Counted from the first letter of the stretch, positions 34,403 through 44,377 are shown. The stretch is DNA of 64,000 nucleotides from Ralstonia insidiosa (GCF_008801405.1 NZ_VZPV01000001.1:2790001-2854000); one strand, 5' to 3'. A program made the numbers and translations. The notes: generated from the sequence alone by a model not told the origin.

Positions 34403-36751
34403 TCAGAACACGCGCCCCAACTGCAGGTAGACGTTCCACACGCCCTGCGGCGCCAGTGCAAAACCGAAGTACAACGGCCCGATCGGGCTGTTACCGCCGA
34501 CGAACACGCTGCCACTCTTCAGGTAACCGCCGCGACCGAAGTTGTTGCGCAACTGCCAGACGTTGCCCGCCTCTGCACTCGCGCCAAAGACCGGTGCGCG
34601 CAAACCCAGCAGATCATCCACGCGCAGGTCGTACAGATAGGTCAGACGGCCATACAGCAGGTACTGCCCGTTGAACTGGTCCTGCGCATAGGCAGAAAGG
34701 TGCTGGAAGCCACCAAGATAGAAACCCTCATTGGCGCCGTTACCACTGTTACCGCCGTTCTCCTGCGTCGGGCTGTTTGCGCCGAACTGCCCCGCTCCTT
34801 CCAGCGCAACGTTGAACGTGTGGCGCCCATAACTCGTCGCCCACAGGCCCTTGGCCTGGGCGATGTTGTACTTCTTGTCGGGCGAGCCGAAGCCTGCTTC
34901 CACGCTGCCGAACAGGTAGTAGCCCCTGCGCGGGAACAGCGCGTCGTCAAGCTGGTCCAGTGTGAGCTGCGCACGGAATGCCGGCTGAGTGGCCGTCAGG
35001 GATGGAAGATTGAGCGCATCCACGATGTCGCCGGAGTCATCCGTCACCAGCGACAGGTAGTTGTAGGTCGCGGTTTTTTTCACGTAGTTCACCCCCAGCC
35101 GCAGCTCGCCCTTGCGGCCCAGTGGGATGCCCATGTCGACACCGGCACGCGTCGTTTCGATGGTGAGACTGTTGAACGGTCTGGCGTCTTTGGTTGGTGG
35201 CTGATCGTCAAAGTACTGATCCGAGCGGCGGCGTGAATACTCTGCATAGGGCGCGATATAGAACCCCCGTGCCGGCCACAATGGCTGCCGCAGCTCGGTA
35301 TGGATGCTCGCCCGGTTGCTGCCGAGCACGATGTCGTTGCGCCACTCCAACCCACTCTGCGTAAGCCATGGATAACGATGGCCAAGGTTGATGTTGAACG
35401 CGCCGCGCCCATCGAAGTTGGTCGACATGCCCAACCCAAACAGGAAGAACTGGTTGCCCCACGATTTCTCGTGCGCGTCGATCTTGAGCGTGTGCACACC
35501 GTTCTCTTCCACCAGACGCTGCGTCACGGTTTCAAAGTCGCCGGTCGTCGCCAGGGCCGACAGCTCGCGGTTGAGTTCTTCAGCGTTGTAAGGGTCGCCC
35601 TCGCGCACCTTGAGCAGCTGGCGCACGCGTGCCACCGGCACGCGGCCGCTGGTGGTCACGTCAATGGCATCGATGCGCGCATTCTCCGCCAGCACGCCCT
35701 GCGGCACGTGGGCGGCGCGGTAGGCCGCATAAGCCTGCGGCGAGATCGACAGCGCCGCCAGCTTGGCCTCGACGCCCCGCGCCGATTTCTCGCCCTGGGC
35801 CACACCCTGCGGGCCCTTGGCAAAGTCGGTGAACGACAACTCATTGAGCTGCGGTTCGATCAGCACGTCGCGCCCCCGCAACAGCGCCTTCTGCGCGCGC
35901 ACGTTCTGGCCGACCAGGATGGTGATCATCTGCTGCGTCACCGCGGCCGGAGAGTCCAGGTCTTCCGGGCGCTGCAGGTCGGAGCCGATGTTGACGGCGA
36001 TGATGATGTCCGCGCCCATGTCGCGCGCCAGCTGCACCGGCAGGTTGGCCACCAGGCCGCCGTCGACCAGCGTGCGCCCATCCACCTCGATCGGTGCAAA
36101 CAGGCCGGGCACCGCCATGCTCGCGCGCATCGCCAACGGCAGCGAGCCGCGATCGAGGATCACCGGATCACCCGTCGCAAGGTCGGTTGCCATGGCCTTG
36201 AACGGAATCGGCAACTGCGAAAACTTGATGTTGTCGGGCCACTGCGCCGTCCAGTTCTTGAGCAGCGCCAGCAGGCGGTTGCCCTGCACCAGCCCGGCCG
36301 GCAGCTTGAGCTTGCCGTTGCCATAACCGGCAGACAGACCGATCGGATACTGAAAATCATCCTCACGCAGCGATTGGGGCAGCTTGGCGCGCTCGTTGCG
36401 GTCGAAGGCGATGTCGCTCAGGTCAACCTGGGTGAGCTTCTGCTCCAACGCATCGGCCCGCAGGCCGCTGGCATAAAGCCCGCCCACCACGGCACCCATG
36501 CTGGTGGCGGCAATCACGTCCACGGGAATCCGCATGCGCTCCAGCGTTTTCAGCACGCCGATATGCGCATAGCCGCGCGCCCCGCCGCCCGACAGCACAA
36601 GGCCGATGCGCGGGCGCGTGGATTCGCTTTTCTCGGGTGTCGATGCGGCGTCGGACGCCGTCTGGGCGCGCGCCGCTGGCGAGAATGCGATCAGCAAAAC
36701 CAGCCCGGCAACGGCCAGGCGGCGCAGAGAGAGAGCCGTCAGGAAAGCCAT
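34403..36751 (-). CDS. patatin-like phospholipase with POTRA and beta-barrel (type Vd autotransporter, PlpD-like)
   Basis: 782 aa. Signal peptide (LAVAGLVLLIAFSPAARA), then a patatin domain about residues 45-310: oxyanion loop SGGGARGYAHIGVLKTLE, nucleophile elbow AATSMGAVVGG (Ala replaces the first Gly of GxSxG), and catalytic Asp in LVDGGLVANLPV. A POTRA-like stretch about 380-450 and a C-terminal outer-membrane barrel of the BamA/surface antigen type follow, ending in aromatic residues (VYLQLGRVF). Role: phospholipase A delivered to or across the outer membrane. Start 36751 is chosen for the signal peptide. Confidence 0.9.
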   Translation of the reverse strand: MAFLTALSLRRLAVAGLVLLIAFSPAARAQTASDAASTPEKSESTRPRIGLVLSGGGARGYAHIGVLKTLERMRIPVDVIAATSMGAVVGGLYASGLRADALEQKLTQVDLSDIAFDRNERAKLPQSLREDDFQYPIGLSAGYGNGKLKLPAGLVQGNRLLALLKNWTAQWPDNIKFSQLPIPFKAMATDLATGDPVILDRGSLPLAMRASMAVPGLFAPIEVDGRTLVDGGLVANLPVQLARDMGADIIIAVNIGSDLQRPEDLDSPAAVTQQMITILVGQNVRAQKALLRGRDVLIEPQLNELSFTDFAKGPQGVAQGEKSARGVEAKLAALSISPQAYAAYRAAHVPQGVLAENARIDAIDVTTSGRVPVARVRQLLKVREGDPYNAEELNRELSALATTGDFETVTQRLVEENGVHTLKIDAHEKSWGNQFFLFGLGMSTNFDGRGAFNINLGHRYPWLTQSGLEWRNDIVLGSNRASIHTELRQPLWPARGFYIAPYAEYSRRRSDQYFDDQPPTKDARPFNSLTIETTRAGVDMGIPLGRKGELRLGVNYVKKTATYNYLSLVTDDSGDIVDALNLPSLTATQPAFRAQLTLDQLDDALFPRRGYYLFGSVEAGFGSPDKKYNIAQAKGLWATSYGRHTFNVALEGAGQFGANSPTQENGGNSGNGANEGFYLGGFQHLSAYAQDQFNGQYLLYGRLTYLYDLRVDDLLGLRAPVFGASAEAGNVWQLRNNFGRGGYLKSGSVFVGGNSPIGPLYFGFALAPQGVWNVYLQLGRVF

Positions 36752-37044
36752 GAAGGAAGGATCGATCGGGGCTGATTTGTTATCAAATGAAACTTTGCAG
36801 GCGCAATGATTCCACAACCCGGATTTACCCGGTGCAAATCCTGCGCACCGCACCAAGCCGCACAACATCGGGCGTCGCGCGCCGATGAATACTTTTCAGG
36901 TTGAAAGTGACAGAATATTGCGCAGACCCCGACACGCTTGTTCCTAAAATCCGCGTTCGCCTCGTTGATCTATCCAGACGCGGCCGCAAGAAGACGTTCG
37001 GTATCGCCAAGAACTGAAACGCCCAGAAACAGGAGGAGATCAAG
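36752..37044. other. divergent intergenic region between patatin and lactate permease genes
   Basis: About 290 bp with no gene. It must hold promoters in both directions. An AGGAGGAGA ribosome binding site for the permease lies at about 37031-37039. I could not assign -35/-10 boxes or an operator with confidence. Confidence 0.4.
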
Positions 37045-38721
37045 ATGTGGAATCAAGTCTATGACCCGCTCGGCAGTGCCGTGTGGTCAACCATCGCGGC
37101 CGGGGTACCGGTGGCCGTGCTGCTGTGTTCGCTGGCCTTCTTTCATATGCAGGCCCATCTGGCTGCGGGCCTGGCGCTGATTGTCGGCATCGGCATCGCG
37201 TCGTTCGTGTTTGGCATGCCGGCCGCCATGGCAGGCAAGGCAGCGGGCCTTGGCATCGTCTCCGGCCTGTTCCCGATCGGCTGGATCGTCCTCAACATCA
37301 TCTTCCTGCACCGGCTCACCACCTTGAATGGGTCATTCAAGGTCTTGCAGAGCTCCATCTCGGGCATTACCGAAGACCGCCGCCTGCAACTGCTGCTGGT
37401 GGCGTTCAGCTTTGGCGCCTTCTTTGAAGGCGCAGCGGGCTTCGGCACGCCGGTGGCGGTCACGGGCGCCATCCTGATCGGCCTGGGCTTCTCACCGCTG
37501 GCGGCGTCTGGCCTGGCGCTGATCGCCAACACCGCGCCGGTGGCTTTCGGGGCATTGGGTGCGCCGCTCATCGGGCTGGCCTCGGTCACTGGGCTGGACT
37601 TGCTGAAGCTGTCGGCCATGGTGGGCCGCCAGTTGCCGTTCTTCTCGGTGCTGGTGCCGTTCTGGCTGATCTGGGCGTTTGCGGGCTTCCGCGGCATGCT
37701 GCAGATCTGGCCGGCGATCCTGGTGGCGGGCGTGTCGTTCGCCATTCCGCAGTTCCTGGTGTCGAACTTCCATGGCCCGTGGCTGGTGGATGTGATTGCG
37801 GCGCTGGTGTCGATGGGCTCGCTCACGCTGTTCCTGAAAGTGTGGAAGCCCAAGACCATCTGGACGTCGACGGCCCTGCGCAACCGTGAAGACAACTCCC
37901 GCGTCGATCCCGAAGCCGCCGCTGAAGCCCGCGAAGCCACCACTGCTACCGACGGCAAGATCAGCCGGATGCAAGCGTGGCTGCCGTGGGTGATCCTGAC
38001 GGTATTCGTGTTCATCTGGGGCGTGCCGCAGTTCAAGGCGCTGGTCGACGGCATCTGGCAATTCAAGTTCCCGATTCCGGGGCTGGACAAGATGGTGGTC
38101 AAGGGCCCGCCGGTGGTCGCCAAGGAAACAAAGGAAGGCGCGGTGTTCCTCTTCAACGTGCTGTCGATGGCGGGTACGGGCATTCTGGTCTCGGCCGTCG
38201 TGGGCGGCCTGCTGATGGGCTATTCGATCCCACGCATGCTCAAGGAGTACTGGAACACCATCAAGCTCACGCGCTATTCGCTGCTGACCATCTGCGCGAT
38301 GTTCGGCATTGGGTACCTGACCCGCTACTCGGGTCTGGACGCCACGCTGGGCCTGGCCTTTGCGCACACCGGCGTGCTGTATCCGCTGTTCGGCACGATG
38401 CTGGGCTGGCTGGGCGTGGCACTCACCGGTTCGGACACGGCATCGAACGTGCTGTTCGGCGGCCTGCAAAAGACCACCGCCGAGCAACTCGGCCTGCCGC
38501 CGCTGCTGATGGCGGCGGCCAACAGTTCGGGCGGCGTGATGGGCAAGATGATCGATGCGCAGTCCATCGTGGTGGCCTCCACCGCCACCAAGTGGTACGG
38601 CCACGAGGGCGACATCCTGCGCTACGTGTTCTTCCACTCGATTGCACTGGCCTTCCTGGTGGGGCTGATGATCACGCTGCAGGCATACGTGGAGCCGTTC
38701 ACGCACATGGTCGTGCATTGA
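37045..38721 (+). CDS. lldP: L-lactate permease
   Basis: 558-aa LctP-family permease with 12-14 hydrophobic segments. Typical blocks are visible: the N-terminal MWNQVYDPL, the loop SFGAFFEGAAGFGTPVAVTGAI, LTGSDTASNVLFGGLQK and the C-terminal SSGGVMGKMIDAQSIVVAS. It imports lactate (and often glycolate) with protons. No lactate dehydrogenase or regulator is next to it. A very strong AGGAGGAGA site precedes the ATG. Terminator follows. Confidence 0.93.
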   Translation: MWNQVYDPLGSAVWSTIAAGVPVAVLLCSLAFFHMQAHLAAGLALIVGIGIASFVFGMPAAMAGKAAGLGIVSGLFPIGWIVLNIIFLHRLTTLNGSFKVLQSSISGITEDRRLQLLLVAFSFGAFFEGAAGFGTPVAVTGAILIGLGFSPLAASGLALIANTAPVAFGALGAPLIGLASVTGLDLLKLSAMVGRQLPFFSVLVPFWLIWAFAGFRGMLQIWPAILVAGVSFAIPQFLVSNFHGPWLVDVIAALVSMGSLTLFLKVWKPKTIWTSTALRNREDNSRVDPEAAAEAREATTATDGKISRMQAWLPWVILTVFVFIWGVPQFKALVDGIWQFKFPIPGLDKMVVKGPPVVAKETKEGAVFLFNVLSMAGTGILVSAVVGGLLMGYSIPRMLKEYWNTIKLTRYSLLTICAMFGIGYLTRYSGLDATLGLAFAHTGVLYPLFGTMLGWLGVALTGSDTASNVLFGGLQKTTAEQLGLPPLLMAAANSSGGVMGKMIDAQSIVVASTATKWYGHEGDILRYVFFHSIALAFLVGLMITLQAYVEPFTHMVVH

Positions 38722-38744
38722 AGACCCGGCGCTATCAGCACAAG

Positions 38745-38771
38745 AAGCCGCTCAAACCGAGCGGCTTTTTT
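38745..38771 (+). terminator. intrinsic terminator
   Basis: A 9-bp stem (38745-38753 with 38759-38767) with a 5-base loop is followed by a run of T residues, about 24 bp below the lactate permease stop. Confidence 0.9.
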
Positions 38772-38934
38772 TGTGCCGCCGCCAGCAACTGAGACCGCCA
38801 ATGGACTTGGAACACGCCGCATTCTTCACCCCGAATGCCCAGGCTCGGGCAAGGGTTCTTTCGCGCGCGTATGATGGATCGCTCTTCCGCGCACGTCCCG
38901 CCCTGGGGCGTCGGTCCCTTCCTCCCGATCCGAC

Positions 38935-40767
38935 ATGCTGCTGCGCCGCCTGGAAAAGCTCGTTGACCCGTTCCGTCCCCTGCCCGACACCCAGCCTCCG
39001 GGCGACGTCTGGCGCTTCTACGCCTACTTCCTGCGCGAGGTGCGCGGCGTGTTCGCGCTCCTGCTGCTCGTGGGGCTGCTGGGCGCGTTGATCGAGGTCG
39101 CGCTGTTCGACTTCCTCGGCCGCATCGTCGACATGATCCAGACGACGCCCGGGGCAGCATTCTTCGCCCGCCATCGCAGCGAACTGCTGTGGATGGCCTT
39201 TGTCGCACTGATCGCCCGGCCGGTCATCTTTGGTCTGCACGATGTGCTGGTGCATCAGGTCATCAACCCGAACCTGTCGAACCTGATCCGCTGGCAGAAC
39301 CACCGCTACGTGCTCAAGCAGAGCCTGACGTTCTTCCAGAACGACTTTGCCGGCCGCATTGCCCAGCGCATCATGCAGACCGGCTTTTCACTGCGCGATT
39401 CGGCCGTGCAATCGGTGGATGCGCTCTGGCACGTGCTGATCTACTCGGTCAGCGCGCTGGTGCTGTTTGCCAAGGCGGACTGGTGGCTGGTGGTGCCGCT
39501 GCTGGTGTGGATCGGCTGCTACATCGCCGCACTGAGCTATTTCGTGCCGCGCGTGAAGGCGCGCTCGGTCATCGCCTCGGAGTCGCGCTCCAAGCTGATG
39601 GGCCGCATTGTTGACGGCTACACCAACATCACCACGCTCAAGCTGTTCGCGCACACGCAGCACGAAGAAACCTATGCGCGCGATGCGATGGCCGAGCAGA
39701 CCGACAAGACGCGCCTCTCGGGCCGCATGATCAGCGGTATGGATTTCACCATTACTGCCATGAACGGTCTGCTGATTGCGGGCACGACGGCACTCGCGCT
39801 GTGGCTGTGGAGTGAGGGCCGCGTGAGCGCCGGCACCATCGCGCTGACCACGGGGTTGGTGATCCGCATCAACAACATGTCGGGCTGGATCATGTGGGTG
39901 GTCAACGGCATCTTCGAGAACGTCGGGCAGGTGCAGGACGGCATGCAGACCATCGCCCTGCCGCGCACGGTGACGGACCGCCCCGATGCCAAACCGCTGC
40001 ACGTCACACGCGGCGAAGTGCGCTTCGAGCAAGTGGGCTTTCACTACGGCAAGGGCAGCGGCGTGATCGAAGGGCTGGATCTCGTCGTACGCCCTGGCGA
40101 GCGCATCGGCCTGGTCGGCCCGTCGGGTGCGGGCAAGTCGACGCTGGTCAACCTGCTGCTGCGCCTGTACGACGTGGAGCGCGGCCGCATTCTGGTGGAC
40201 GGCCAGGACATTGCCGTCGTCACACAAGAGAGCCTGCGCGCGCAAGTCGGCATGGTCACGCAGGATACGTCGCTGCTGCATCGCTCCATTCGCGACAACC
40301 TGCGCTACGGCAAACCCGACAGCACCGAAGCGGAACTGATGGAAGCCGTGCGCCGCGCACGCGCGGATGAGTTCATCCCGCACCTGTCGGATGCGCAAGG
40401 CCGACGCGGCTTTGATGCGCTGGTCGGCGAGCGTGGTGTGAAGCTCTCGGGCGGCCAGCGCCAGCGCATTGCCATTGCGCGTGTGCTGCTCAAGGATGCG
40501 CCGATCCTGATCCTGGACGAAGCCACGTCAGCGCTGGATTCAGAAGTGGAAGCCGCCATCCAGGAAAGCCTGGAAACGCTGATGCAAGGCAAGACGGTGA
40601 TTGCGATTGCGCACCGGCTCTCGACCATCGCGCGCATGGACCGGCTGGTGGTGCTCGACGGCGGCCGCATTGTCGAGAGCGGCACGCACGCCGAACTGCT
40701 GGAACGCGGCGGTCTGTACGCCCGCCTGTGGGCGCACCAGACCGGTGGTTTTGTCGGGGTGGACTGA
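38935..40767 (+). CDS. ABC exporter, fused permease-ATPase (ABCB/MsbA type)
   Basis: 610-aa half-transporter: six TM segments in residues ~40-330, then the ATPase. Walker A GPSGAGKST near residue 397, Q-loop VTQDTS, signature LSGGQRQRIAIARVLL, Walker B ILILDEATSALD, and switch His in AHRLST. It should work as a homodimer exporting lipids, peptides or drugs. The gene stands alone and its end is 3 bp from the end of the convergent MHS transporter. Confidence 0.92.
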   Translation: MLLRRLEKLVDPFRPLPDTQPPGDVWRFYAYFLREVRGVFALLLLVGLLGALIEVALFDFLGRIVDMIQTTPGAAFFARHRSELLWMAFVALIARPVIFGLHDVLVHQVINPNLSNLIRWQNHRYVLKQSLTFFQNDFAGRIAQRIMQTGFSLRDSAVQSVDALWHVLIYSVSALVLFAKADWWLVVPLLVWIGCYIAALSYFVPRVKARSVIASESRSKLMGRIVDGYTNITTLKLFAHTQHEETYARDAMAEQTDKTRLSGRMISGMDFTITAMNGLLIAGTTALALWLWSEGRVSAGTIALTTGLVIRINNMSGWIMWVVNGIFENVGQVQDGMQTIALPRTVTDRPDAKPLHVTRGEVRFEQVGFHYGKGSGVIEGLDLVVRPGERIGLVGPSGAGKSTLVNLLLRLYDVERGRILVDGQDIAVVTQESLRAQVGMVTQDTSLLHRSIRDNLRYGKPDSTEAELMEAVRRARADEFIPHLSDAQGRRGFDALVGERGVKLSGGQRQRIAIARVLLKDAPILILDEATSALDSEVEAAIQESLETLMQGKTVIAIAHRLSTIARMDRLVVLDGGRIVESGTHAELLERGGLYARLWAHQTGGFVGVD

Positions 40768-40770
40768 GCC

Positions 40771-42090
40771 TTACGATAGCCGGCGCCCAAGCGTTTCCGG
40801 CACCATCGCCAGGCCGATCAGCGACACCAGCCCGCACCCGATCACATACAGCGCGGGTGCGTTCGCATTGCCGGTCAGGTGGATCAGCTCGGTCGAGAAG
40901 AACTGCGCGAAGCCGCCAAAGATGGCGATGGCAACGCAGTAGGCAATCGACAGTCCGGTGGCGCGCAGCCGCTGCGGCAGCACCTCGCTGACGAGCACCA
41001 TCGACGCCGGCGAGGTCATCGACATCGGCACCGACAGGCAGCCCACCACGATCAGCAGCCGCGCGAGCGAGGGCTCGGCGTTGATCAGTGCGAACGCCGG
41101 ATAGACCATGACCAGCAGCGCCACGCGCGACCACAGCACCACCTTGCGGCGTCCGACCTGATCTGCGAGCCAGCCCGCGAACGGTGACAGCAGCACCTGC
41201 ACCACGGAAGCGACGCACGCCGCCCAGATGCCCAGCGACAGCGGCATGTGCAGCACGCTGACGGCGTAATTGCTGAGGTAGTAGACGATGATGTACGTCG
41301 ACGAGGCCACGCCGATCATCAGCAGGATGCTCGCCACCAGCGCGCGGCGGTGTTCGCGCAGCAGCGGCAGCGTTGCATCGGCTTCATGCGTGCTCGACGG
41401 CGCGGCGGTCTCTTCCAGACGGCGGCGGATGATGAGGCCGACCGGGATCACGAGAATGCCGATCAGGAATGCGACCCGCCAGCCCCACGACTCCAGCTGC
41501 GCCGGCGCCAGCACGTTGCTCAGCAGCAGGCCCACCAGCGCGCCGAACAGCGCGGCCAGCCCCTGGCTGAATGGCTGCCAGCTCGTGTAGAAGCCGCGCG
41601 AACGGTCGTCCGCGTATTCGAGCAGCAGTGCGGTCGAGGCACCCATCTCGCCGCCGATGGCAAAGCCCTGCACGAGCCGCGCGAGCACCACCAGCACTGG
41701 CGCCATGATGCCGATCTGCGCATACGTCGGCGTCACCACGAAGATCAGCGACGACAGGCCCATCAACCACAGCGTGAGCGCCACGGCCGGCTTTCGGCCT
41801 GCGCGGTCGGCGTACATGCCGATCAGCAGGCCGCCGAGCGGCCGCATCAGAAAGCCCACGCCAAACGTGGCGAACGACATCAGCAACTGGCCCGTGGCAT
41901 TGCCGACCGGGAAGTACAGCCGGCCGATCAGCGTGGCAAAGAAACTGTAGACCACGAAGTCATAGAACTCGAGGCCATTGCCGATGGTGATGGCGGCAAT
42001 CGCGCGTGGACGTGACAGAGGACGCGCGTGCGCCGCTGCGGGCGCGCCGGCTGTCCTGCCGTACGACGGGGCGGTGGTGTCGTTGGACAT
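40771..42090 (-). CDS. MFS transporter, metabolite:H+ symporter (MHS) family
   Basis: 439-aa MFS permease with about 12 TM helices. MHS features: GNGLEFYDFVVYSFFATLIGRLYFP near the N-terminus, the loop between helices 2 and 3 (RPLGGLLIGMYADRAGRKPA), and GFAIGGEMGASTALL. Family members take up citrate, proline/betaine or dicarboxylates. It is 44 bp downstream of the amino-acid permease gene on the same strand, so the two may be co-regulated. An open frame extends far upstream across that gene and is rejected. Confidence 0.88.
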   Translation of the reverse strand: MSNDTTAPSYGRTAGAPAAAHARPLSRPRAIAAITIGNGLEFYDFVVYSFFATLIGRLYFPVGNATGQLLMSFATFGVGFLMRPLGGLLIGMYADRAGRKPAVALTLWLMGLSSLIFVVTPTYAQIGIMAPVLVVLARLVQGFAIGGEMGASTALLLEYADDRSRGFYTSWQPFSQGLAALFGALVGLLLSNVLAPAQLESWGWRVAFLIGILVIPVGLIIRRRLEETAAPSSTHEADATLPLLREHRRALVASILLMIGVASSTYIIVYYLSNYAVSVLHMPLSLGIWAACVASVVQVLLSPFAGWLADQVGRRKVVLWSRVALLVMVYPAFALINAEPSLARLLIVVGCLSVPMSMTSPASMVLVSEVLPQRLRATGLSIAYCVAIAIFGGFAQFFSTELIHLTGNANAPALYVIGCGLVSLIGLAMVPETLGRRLS

Positions 42091-42134
42091 GGGTGTGGTC
42101 TCCGTATTGATTATTTTTGGGGCGGCTGGCTGGC

Positions 42135-43517
42135 TCAGACCCCGCTCGCCTCTTCCGCCAGCGCACCCGTGGCGGTCGGCTTGACGCGGAGGTACCACGC
42201 AGCCGACACCAGCGCAACCCAGCCTGCGCCAACGTACAGCGCCACGCGGGTGTCTTCCATGTAGCCCAGCACACCGATCACGAACATCATGAAGGCGATG
42301 GCGAGTGCCGGACCGACCGGCCACAGCGGCACCTTGAACTTGAGCGCGTGCACTTCCTCGGCCGACAAGCGGCGGCGCATGGCCACCTGCGAGAGCAGGA
42401 TCATCAGCCACACCCACACCGTCGCGAAGGTGGCAATGGACGCGATGATCAGGAACACGTTCTCGGGAATCAGGTAGTTCAAGACCACGCCGCCCAGCAA
42501 CGCGCCGGCCATGGTCAGCACCGTCACCCAGGGCACACCGTGGCGGGACGTTGCGGCAAAGATGCGCGGCGCCTGGCCCTGCTCGGCCATGCCGTACATC
42601 ATGCGGCCCGCGCCAAAGATGTTGCTGTTGATAGCCGAGATGGCTGCCGAGATGACAATCAGGTTGAGGATCGCCGCGGCAGACTTGATGCCCAGGCCGG
42701 AGAAGATCTGCACGAACGGGCTGCCCTGGCCACCGATGCCGGTCCACGGGAAGATCGCCATCAGCACGCACATCGTCAGCACATAGAACAGCAGGATGCG
42801 CGCGGGCACGGCGTTGATCGCCTTGGGGATGACCTTCTCGGGGTTCTGCGCTTCACCACCGGTGATGCCGATGATCTCGACGCCGCCGTAGGCAAACATC
42901 ACCACCGCAAGCGAGGCGACGAGGCCACCTACACCGTGCGGCAGGAAGCCGCCGTGCGCCCACAGGTTGCTCAGGCCGGGCGCCTGCTCGCCGTTCATCT
43001 GTACGCCGAGGAACAGGATTGCGATGCCGCCGACGATCATCGCGCCAATCGCCACGATCTTGATCAGTGCGAGCCAGAACTCCATCTCGCCGAACACCTT
43101 GACGTTGCACAGGTTCAGCGCGCAGATCAGCATGACGATGCCGAGCACCCAGATCCACTGCGGCACATCGGGAAACCAGAAACCCATGTAGATGCCGAAG
43201 GCCGTCACGTCTGCCAGACAGACGATCACCATTTCGAGGATGTACGTCCACCCCGTGAGGAAACCGGCGAGCGGCCCGAGGTTGTCGCGCGCATAGCGCC
43301 CGAACGAGCCGGAGACGGGCTGGCGCACCGCCATTTCGCCCAGCGCGCGCATCACCATGTACACGGCCGCGCCACCGAGGATGTACGCCAGGATCACAGC
43401 CGGCCCCGCCAGTTGGATGGCCGATGCAGACCCATAGAAGAGGCCCGTGCCGATGGCCGAACCGAGCGCGAGAAAGCGGATATGCCGCGCGCGCAGGTTG
43501 CGTTGAAGGTGTTCCAA
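42135..43517 (-). CDS. amino-acid permease (APC, ProY/AroP type)
   Basis: About 460-aa AAT-family permease. The N-terminal ARHIRFLALGSAIGTGLFYGSA block matches ProY-like proline permeases, and the rest shows about 12 hydrophobic helices. Start: the only well-placed ribosome site (AGGAGA, complement of 43522-43527) leads to TTG at 43517, which puts the conserved RHIRF at residues 10-14 as in E. coli ProY. Upstream ATG codons belong to a non-membrane extension to 43667. An MHS-type transporter gene follows by 44 bp. Confidence 0.87.
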   Translation of the reverse strand: MEHLQRNLRARHIRFLALGSAIGTGLFYGSASAIQLAGPAVILAYILGGAAVYMVMRALGEMAVRQPVSGSFGRYARDNLGPLAGFLTGWTYILEMVIVCLADVTAFGIYMGFWFPDVPQWIWVLGIVMLICALNLCNVKVFGEMEFWLALIKIVAIGAMIVGGIAILFLGVQMNGEQAPGLSNLWAHGGFLPHGVGGLVASLAVVMFAYGGVEIIGITGGEAQNPEKVIPKAINAVPARILLFYVLTMCVLMAIFPWTGIGGQGSPFVQIFSGLGIKSAAAILNLIVISAAISAINSNIFGAGRMMYGMAEQGQAPRIFAATSRHGVPWVTVLTMAGALLGGVVLNYLIPENVFLIIASIATFATVWVWLMILLSQVAMRRRLSAEEVHALKFKVPLWPVGPALAIAFMMFVIGVLGYMEDTRVALYVGAGWVALVSAAWYLRVKPTATGALAEEASGV

Positions 43518-43846
43518 TCTGTCTCCTGTCCTGTCTGGGTAAGCAAGGTGGCCTTTGGGGCGTACCGCTGCGGCATGCGGATCTTCGTCCGCTTGACGCC
43601 AGTGCGGCGCGGCTCGGACACGCGACAGCACGCGCGCCGAAGCATAGCCACCATATCTAAGCAACATCGCAATAATTCGTATACTCTTGTATATACAATA
43701 CGAGTTGCACTAGGGTGTTCCCGAGGTTTCGAGAATAGGAAGCACAGCGCACCTGATTTCTCGGATCACGCGCCATGAAAAAAGGCGAACCCAGTTCGCC
43801 TTTGTGATCACCTGCGGCGCCGATGCATCGCGCCCGCCCTTAGACG
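43518..43846. promoter_or_regulatory. upstream region of permease gene with operator-like palindrome
   Basis: Gene-free 329 bp. It includes an AT-rich block at about 43640-43710 holding a perfect 12-bp palindrome TTGTATATACAA (43687-43698), flanked by CGTAT and TACG, of the kind bound by GntR-type regulators. It lies about 170 bp upstream of the permease TTG start. The right end holds the terminator of the chromate transporter unit. Confidence 0.55.
43781..43803 (-). terminator. intrinsic terminator of the parE-chrA run
   Basis: A 9-bp stem (43781-43789 with 43795-43803) with a 5-base loop and an A-run on the left, which is a T-run in the leftward transcript. It is about 44 bp after the second chrA stop. 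Confidence 0.8.
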
Positions 43847-44377
43847 CTAGACCCAGCCCAGCCCGCCCACGAGCGCGCCAAGCCCCACCAGCAACAGCGG
43901 ATGCACACGTGTGAAGGTGCAGGCCAGCACCGTCGCTACCGTCAGCACGATGGTGCCGATGCTGTGATCTGCACCGCGCGTCAGCACCCAGCCGGTTGCG
44001 AACATCAGGCCGATGGTCAGCGGCGCGAGGCCACGTCGGATAAGCGTGACCCAGCGCGCATCGGGTGCGCGGTCCATGACGCGAGCGATCACACCCGCAA
44101 TCACGCAGGACGGCCCGCAGATGCCCACCAGGGCGACGATCGCACCGCCCAACCCAGCGGACTGCCAGCCGAACAGCTCGACAAACAGCACGTTCGGCCC
44201 CGGTGCAGCCTGCGAGATGGCATACATGGCGCTCAACTGCTCGCTGGTCATGTAGTGTCGCGTGTCGACCAGGAAGCGATGCATGTCGGGCAGCGTTGAG
44301 CTGGCCCCACCAATGGCGAGAAACGACAGCGTCAGGAAGTGCCAGAACAGGTCGAACAGCGTGGTGAGGTAGGTCAT
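43847..44377 (-). CDS. chromate transporter, short-chain (second half)
   Basis: 176-aa membrane protein of the CHR family, short-chain type. FLAIGGASSTLPDMHRFLVDTRHYMTSEQLSAMYAISQAAPGPNVL contains the family motif with the QxxPGPN segment. Together with the overlapping upstream gene (ATGA overlap at 44374-44377) it makes a two-gene transporter, where long-chain ChrA is one protein. It may export chromate or another oxyanion; not proven. Confidence 0.85.
   Translation of the reverse strand: MTYLTTLFDLFWHFLTLSFLAIGGASSTLPDMHRFLVDTRHYMTSEQLSAMYAISQAAPGPNVLFVELFGWQSAGLGGAIVALVGICGPSCVIAGVIARVMDRAPDARWVTLIRRGLAPLTIGLMFATGWVLTRGADHSIGTIVLTVATVLACTFTRVHPLLLVGLGALVGGLGWV

Noticed and set aside
42117..43778. 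553-codon rightward frame over the permease genes
   Set aside because: Antisense to two well-supported membrane protein genes; extreme His/Arg/Gln composition.
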